From Bolinopsis microptera (lineage: Eukaryota; Ctenophora; Tentaculata; Lobata; Bolinopsidae): a stretch of DNA of 64,000 nucleotides. Below, in pieces: positions 57,700 to 64,000 of this stretch. Within the stretch, counting starts at the first letter, position 1. Each line of letters begins with the position of its first letter. The notes below the pieces were generated by a model. That model was not told the origin of the DNA and made no database searches. It saw nothing but the letters and a program-made list of their open reading frames with translations. A program made the position numbers and the translations under genes. Location: positions 9,562,411 through 9,626,410 of the forward strand of contig NC_087073.1 in the NCBI RefSeq assembly GCF_026151205.1. The letters are read 5' to 3'.

Positions 57700-60600
57700 G
57701 ACTTATCAATTAACGGCTGGTGGTGGTGTCATCGTTTGTCGTACTCAAAACGTTTCGCGGTTGCGAATGCCGGCCCATCGAGGAAAATCTTTTTACTTTC
57801 TATTTTAACCATTATAAAGTGTGATTAGTCGGATATAGTACTGAGTTCAAACAGTCCCCGAAACGAAAAAGCAAACATTTGATTTTTGTTTCGGCGACTG
57901 AATCGTCGATGAGCCGGCAAATATTTGTTGTCGAGTAGTGTTGAATACTCATATTAACATGATTATTGATTTAATTTAGGAATTGTATATAAATATCTTT
58001 GACCAAGTTTAATTGTTAATGAGAATGCACCCCAGCGCTGGGCGCGCGCGGCGGCTTTGATGATAGCGGCTACAAGCCTGAAGCCAGGCAGCTGCAGAAA
58101 AAATGCCGCGCGCGTTCAGCGTGGGGCTTTTCGTTTTTGATTTTACAAATGACAAAGCAACTTTTAATGATTATTAATGGAATTATCGGATATTTATAAT
58201 TCAATATGTATTGATTCTTCTGTGGAAAATAAAAATTGTATTTTACTTAAAAATTGTATTTTACTGTATATATCGATTTTGACATTTGGATAATTTTAAA
58301 AAAGTATGGGTTATAGCCATTTGCCAATTGGATAAATAAAATCACTTTATCCTCTCCTGGAGCTAAATTTCATTTACAAAAGGAAAACAACAATTTTGAA
58401 TGAATTGATACCAGTTTGATTTTTACATTGTTTCTATCTACTATCAGACCAAATGCTTTCAAAATTTATTCATTTATGTTACTTTCTATTTATTTTTGTT
58501 CCATGAAATTAGTAAGATCGACATACAGTTTTAGAAATTTTTATAAATACTGCAAACCAAGTCAAGAATTTAAAATTTTAAGAGGATCGAGAACATTTTA
58601 ACTTGACCGAAAAATGGGCCTTCGCCCTTCGCTACTGCATACTGCGATTGCGTAGGCTTTGGTTTAGTTAGAGCAACATGAACATTTTTACAAATTGTAA
58701 TTGTAATCCAACGCTAACTTTATATATTATTAAATCAATACTGTTGACACGACAACAAATCCTTTTACGTGTTGTTAATTTAGAAAATCTATCAATCCGC
58801 GTTTCGTTAATCGTTGCCGTAAGTATTTCATATTCGAAATAAATATTTTCGGCTCATATTATTTTTCCCTCCCTAGAATTATCACGTGAGTTTGACTTTT
58901 ATGGTTTTGCAGCAAAATAAAACCTTTGTATCGCAATGCATTACTGAATACTGGGACACGCCGTGCATCCAATAATGCAATACTCGCCGGCCCTTTTCAA
59001 TTTAAGAAAAATTTTAAATTGTAAAAGTGATTAAGCACGCTTGTTGCTTGTTTTACTAACGTATCATATAACTTTTTGAATTGGGAACTAGCAATTCATA
59101 CTTTTGAGTATTAAGGCCTTTTAATGTTTTGTTAATTTAAAATTAACAAAACATTTTTAAATGCGCCGCGCAAACAAATTTTAGTGAAATTTAAAATTTA
59201 ATCCTTTATTTTACAATCATAATATTGAATAGCTCTATCCAGAGCCCTTGCGCTTGCAGTAGCGCGCGCCCGCCTCACGGCGGTAAAAAGGGCTCTAGCC
59301 ATGAACCCACCCAACGATTTTGGCACCACTGTACAGTGGTGCCAAAATTTCCCGCGCTTTTGTCCTCATATGCGACGTGTGTAGCCTTTCAGACATTGAT
59401 CGCGTAAACGAGGTGTCGTACGTCACCTCCAGATCGGGTGACAGGGAGCTGACCATGCCCGAACCTAATTGATTATTGATTGGGTCTGAGGTCACGTGAT
59501 TATGAGCCTATGAGGTCACGTGACTATGACGTCAACAGACCTTGGCCTCCGTTTCCCGCTGATTGGACCAGGTGAGCTTGCATGCTTGTGAATGTAGGTG
59601 TAAGTACAGCTGTATTGTAGTTTATACCTAATTAACCCCTATACACGGTCACTATGCACTATAGAAACCTGAAAAGTGATTACTGCATACTGGAGGGAGA
59701 AGTGCCAGGACAACCTGCGCTACATAGACGCTGTTGTCAGCACTGCGCACGCGCGCACGAACCTTCCCATCGGGGTTCGTGGATAGGTGCTTTTCTTGAC
59801 TTGTGAAACAAGCGCGCCCGAAGTGGCGCGAAAGCACATGGTTAGGTGAAATATTGAATATAATAATACTTATAAGCTTCCGTTTTGAAAGTTTTAAATT
59901 TCAATATATCCGCATTTCTATTTAAAGTTCAATTTGATGTATAAGTCAATAACTTGATTCACGATGTCAATCCTTTGCAGCTCGGTAAGGCTTACTGGGC
60001 CGCGCTCAGCCTGTCATTCCGCCGAATCTCTATTCTATATGTTAATGAACATGATAGCCTGAGGTCCCCAGGTAAGGTAAGGCATGCAGTGGTGCATCTC
60101 GCCGATCTACCGAGAAGAATTATTTGATGCGCGGCGCGACCCAGTAGTGCATCGCGCTACAATCAATAACTGGCTGTCAAAGCCGCGCGTTTATGAAAAC
60201 AGGATTAACTTGTTTTTAGTTATACAACAAATTAAATTTAAAATTATCCGTGGTTTTTAAAATAAATTATAATATTACCTTTTAAATTTGTTTCACTAAA
60301 TTTGTTTCACTATCACTTTTATACTTCGTATCTTTGTTAATTCGCAAAACAACGACTCGAAAGGGTTGACATTGTCAATCAATTTAATGATATGAGTTGC
60401 AAAGCATTTCTGAACTCGGGGCGATGGGCCGGGCTGACGTTTGAATGTTATCAACCTGCATAGCAAGGCAACCAAAGTCCAAACACTGCACCATGCATCA
60501 TTTTTACTAACAGTGCTTTACAGCTTTGAATTTTGCTCTAACCAGAGCCCTCTCGCCTGCAGTAGCGTGCGACCACCGGAGTGAAACAAGCGCGTCACGC

Positions 60601-60990
60601 AGTACGCATATACACATGGCTATGTGAACTTTGAATTAAGGTTAAACAATTTTGGTAAATTTGGAGGAAAAAAACAAACAAAATTTTGTTTTTCATTTCA
60701 CGTTTAGTCGCGAAATCGTTTTTACCACTTACCTTGTAGCGCGATACATTACTAGGCCGCGCCGCGCATCATGATTAAATAATTCGTCTTGCAACCACCA
60801 CTGGGCCTCGCCGAGCTGGGAAGGATTGACATCGTGAATCAACCATTTACCCGACCGCGACACCCTATTTTCTTCATATCAACTTAACTGCATTCTCAAT
60901 TATAAATTCCACTCTTTTATTATGAGAGAAGCAAGCCATAAACCAGGAATCTGGTTTGCAGTTTACTGCAAAGTGTTATAAAAAGCCTTG
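57700..60990. repeat. Cluster of GC-rich dispersed repeat fragments
   Basis: GC-rich islands in AT-rich sequence, several related: copies of the TAGCGC(A/G)ATGCA family at 58930-58995 (+), 59957-60025 (-), 60082-60167 (-) and 60736-60842 (+); and a second family with CCAGAGCCCT and GCAGTAGCG at 59238 and 60542, with CACATGGTTAGGTG/CACATGGCTATGTG parts. No gene can be supported in this interval. Confidence 0.6.
59317..59348. repeat. Perfect 32-bp palindrome
   Basis: ATTTTGGCACCACTGT meets its exact reverse complement with no spacer (centre 59332/59333). It lies among GC-rich repeat fragments. A symmetric target site or a snapped-back repeat end are possible origins. Confidence 0.9.
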
Positions 60991-61074
60991 ACCATTGTTA
61001 CCTACCATGTCACCGAAACAGACTGTCAAGTTACTTTTCGGTATTACCAGCAGCTGGCTTGGGGTCATGTCTAG

Positions 61075-61305
61075 GTGTGGTCTGATTTTTCTATCTCTCC
61101 TTATATTAATATTTCCCTGATAATAATTTGTAATTGTTCCTTACTGAACCCTGGACCAAATTTATCCGTTGTTTACAATTATGTCCATGGTTTCCTAAAT
61201 ACCCGCGATCTAGCATCAGGAACACCACCACTAAATATGACCAAGATACGTGAATTCCATGGTTATATCTACAAACATAAGCCTCACATCAATATTCTAA
61301 TTTGA
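61075..61305 (+). pseudogene. LINE endonuclease N-terminal fragment
   Basis: Open sequence with LLNPGPNLSVVYNYVHGFLN, then TKIREFHGYIYKHKPHINIL. This matches the remembered start of the APE-type endonuclease of jockey/CR1-like LINEs (NPGP, then xxxYxNVRGLxN, then KxxELxxYIYxxKPxIIxLNETW). It stops just where the catalytic N-E-T-W segment should begin, so the endonuclease is truncated and inactive. Confidence 0.6.
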
Positions 61306-61639
61306 CATCAGGGTCACTCATCCTAATTGCGACTCCAATACATTTAAGCCACTAGATAAAATCTACAGTGCGCATGAGAAAGAGAAGAAAGATCTATATG
61401 AGGAGAGAGTACTTCAGTCAGAGAAAGGGTCCTTTGTCCCACTAGTCTTTACAACATCCGGAGGTATGGGCCCACTCTGCACTGTGTTTATAGATCGTAT
61501 TTCTGAAAGGATAGCTGACCACAATAAAGAAGCTAAGAGCCAGGTCAAAAATCACATCAGAAATACTCTGCGCGTTTCGTCCGGAACCTGGGGGAGTTCC
61601 CGCTCTAATATTTCTGACGACAGTGATCACTCATTATGA
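61301..61639 (+). pseudogene. TE-derived C-terminal domain fragment
   Basis: A frame open from 61301 to a TGA at 61637 reads FDIRVTHPNCDSNTFKPLDK, later EKGSFVPLVFTTSGGMGP and SQVKNHIRNTLR. It resembles a short domain I recall at the C-terminus of retroelement polymerases in cnidarian and other invertebrate genomes (DVRVxxP, then G(S/T)F.PLVF.T.GGMG). No polymerase precedes it in frame. It sits between a LINE endonuclease fragment and a LINE polymerase, an order not expected in one element. Confidence 0.55.
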
Positions 61640-61692
61640 GAACTAATCCCGACCACTTTCCCGGTCGAACCGTACCCAAATCAAACTAATTT

Positions 61693-62934
61693 ATGAACCA
61701 CGTGTATAGCCAACGTCCTTGCGGTGCTCACCAGTATGTTAGTGTACTTGGTGAAGAATCAGAGCCTCTCCCAGTTAAACTAGGCGTACCACAAGGATCC
61801 GTTTTGGGCCCCTTGCTCTTTCTTATCTATATAAATGACATCTATAGATGTAGTACATTAGGAAAGTTTGTACTATTTGCAGATGACACAAACATCTTTG
61901 TAGCTGCTGAAACTAAGGAACTAGCATACAAAATAGCGAATGAAATTCTTGACTCTGTGTGCCAATATATGCGCCATAATCTACTGCACATTAATGTTAA
62001 AAAATCTTGTTACATGTACTTCTCGCCTACTAAACGTAAGACCATTGATAATACTGAAAATGACTTGAATCTAGAAATTGATGGAATCCCGATCAAACAG
62101 GTTACTGAAACGAAATTTCTAGGTGTTATTATAGATGACAAACTGAGTTGGACACCTCATATCGAGAAACTAACTAAGAAATTAAACAGTATATGTGGCC
62201 GTATTTATCGAATAAAAAACTCCCTCCCCAGCCAGCTGTACAAACAGATATACCACACTCTTTTTGAATCTCATCTAGGATACGGTATAACTGTATGGGG
62301 TGGTGTATCAATTAATAAGCTTTCACCGCTATTCCTTGCACAGAAGAAATGTGTCCGAATCTTATTTGGGGACTCGGAAGCATTTAGCGACAAGTTTAAA
62401 ACTTGTTCTCGTAGCAGGCCAATCCAGTGCAGTATATACAAGAAAGGTCAAATATCCAATGAATCAACTATACCTCACATTAAACCGTGTTCTATATGTA
62501 TCAGCTTGAGGAAGACTGGTGATAGACAAGTAAGGCCACATCGCTGCCAAATACTTGGGGCAGAATTCCACTCTAGAGAATCAACAAAACCGATTTTCCA
62601 ATCTAAGGAACTAATGACAGTACATAACATATATAGATACAGATGCATTACTGAAACAATGAAGATAGTGAAGAGTCATCAGCCCATATCCATGTATTCT
62701 CTATTTAAGAAGTCTCAGCTCAGAGATGACAGATTTGTGACACCACACTCATCTCACAATTTCGCATATAAAGGGGCAAATCTATGGAATACGTTTCTTG
62801 AACAGTCAAATGCACGTGGTAAAATAGGTTCTCTAGGCTCAATTAAATCCCAATTGAAGTATTCTATCATGAAGGCTCAACACCAACCTAACAATATTAA
62901 CTGGCAGGACTTAAACTTCAACACTTTCCTATGA
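61693..62934 (+). mobile_element. LINE reverse transcriptase, 5'-truncated (jockey/CR1-like)
   Basis: The 413-residue frame contains the polymerase palm: GVPQGS at residues 31-36, LLFLIYINDI at 41-50 and the catalytic FADDTN at 62-67, followed by an NVKKS...Y thumb-side motif and KFLGVIIDDKLSW near 142-153. The tail is long and ends NFNTFL. The fingers and the first palm motif are missing, so the protein cannot be complete. The frame is open to its stop, suggesting a modest age. The start codon is only the first ATG after the truncation point. Confidence 0.8.
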
Positions 62935-64000
62935 AAAGACCCCCATTTATATTTATATCTTTTACATTTTACACCTGTCACTCACATCATATATACACCA
63001 CAAAAGAAAAAGATTCATTCAATCATTACATTATACACTCACTCCACCAAACACGCACACAACCCATTGAAGAAGGTTACACGCGGGTGTACCGTTCGCT
63101 TTATCCGAAGGGAAAAATGATACTTTACGTAACGCGCGATTTACGTCTTGGTAGCTAAATTATTCAAGTGCTATTTGTCAGAGCGACACAAATGCTCGCG
63201 GCGCGAGCGCTTGCGCGGCTCTCTTATCCACCACTCATGTTTACATCGTACCAGGCAATGGTTCAGTTTAATTATGGTAAGGGCACAGCCTGTCAAAAAC
63301 CCTTTTCGGATGATCCGTCGACACCGCCTGAAGGTGACTGCATAATAACGGATCATCGTGGAATCAAACGTTAATAAGCTTGCAGCTTCCGATGTCAATG
63401 TATTCATCCTGGTGTCGCATGCTTGAACTGGTTTTGGACCTCTTCATGCTTTTAATTTATTTATTATTGTTATTTAGTATTATGAGCTGATGTGTACATA
63501 TACATACGGTATCTAAAAATTAAGCGTATAGCGAGCATATTTAAACAATTTTCAAGCAATAATGTATTGCAAGCAGCTTCAACTTAAATATCGCATAAAA
63601 ATCATTTAACTCAAAACTAAAATTTTATTGGAATATAGGGAAAACTAAAATAAAATTAATGTCAGACCCGTCGCCACTCTCAGCAGTCAACCAGGGCTCA
63701 TAAAAGCTTAACAGCGCCTGGGTCCGTTCACCAACTGTGCTAATGTGAGTGGCGGTGTGGTAAGACTCATTTTTAACAGCGTGAATATTTATTAAATACA
63801 AGCGCGCTAGCTGCTAGCATACTTGTTTCATTTAATTTTAAATCAAATTTATTCGGATATATATTTATTGATTATGTATTGAATTGGTGATAAATAATAA
63901 AATTGTCTTTTCTCAAAAAAAAAATTGTCTTTTCTCTTCTGTCTCTTGTTAATATTTTAGTTGTACTGTGCATAAAAGTGTGTAGTGACAAGTGTGTAGT
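62935..64000. other. Terminal stretch, no gene seen
   Basis: The LINE 3' end may extend into 62935-63140, with GC-rich fragments at about 63180-63220 (CTCGCGGCGCGAGCGCTTGC) after it. The rest is AT-rich. AATTGTCTTTTCTC is directly duplicated at 63901-63937 around a run of A. The short frames at 63148-63407 overlap on both strands and are not supported. Confidence 0.4.

Overview
The window is eukaryotic, almost certainly metazoan. It has phase-consistent GT-AG introns, a homeobox, animal-restricted gene families, TTAGGG-type telomere-like repeats and many retroelement and foldback-element remnants in an AT-rich background. The retroelement domains (a jockey/CR1-like LINE, a Penelope-like GIY-YIG ORF, and a short TE domain often seen in cnidarian genomes) fit an early-branching animal, perhaps a cnidarian. 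That placement is inference and weak.

Layout. 1-6892 is non-coding upstream sequence. 6893-13050 (+) is a six-exon gene for a 223-residue PRD-like homeodomain protein with Gln at homeodomain position 50; its introns hold a (GA)n tract, a duplicated splice acceptor with a poly-C run, and a five-copy minisatellite whose units each carry a 5'-splice-site-like GGTAAGT. 13051-15770 shows no gene. 15775-20750 is a stack of nested inverted repeats, a poly-G-ended element, a TTAGGG/TCAGGG array and a ~380-bp tandem array. 21110-26076 is mostly empty apart from small retroelement-like remnants. 26077-27170 (+) encodes an unrecognised protein with about six membrane segments. Convergent to it, 28020-30336 (-) is a four-exon ABHD14-like alpha/beta-hydrolase-fold membrane protein that appears to have lost its catalytic Ser and His. 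31716-31879 (-) is an orphan terminal exon, followed by a 5'-truncated Penelope-like element (31923-32714, -) and a 400-bp poly-G-ended element.

34836-50021 (-) is a five-exon gene for a 571-residue homologue of the scribbler/brakeless and ZNF608/ZNF609 nuclear co-regulators; its large introns are packed with repeats, including a 3.3-kb foldback element and a 0.6-kb minisatellite. Upstream of it, 50959-54879 is a second, 3.9-kb foldback element. 57100-63500 is dense in short GC-rich dispersed repeats and a composite, broken LINE.

The homeodomain factor and the ZNF608/609-like protein are both nuclear regulators, but nothing in the sequence ties the genes into one pathway. Gene models rest on matching intron phases and on remembered family patterns; there was no transcript evidence or database search.
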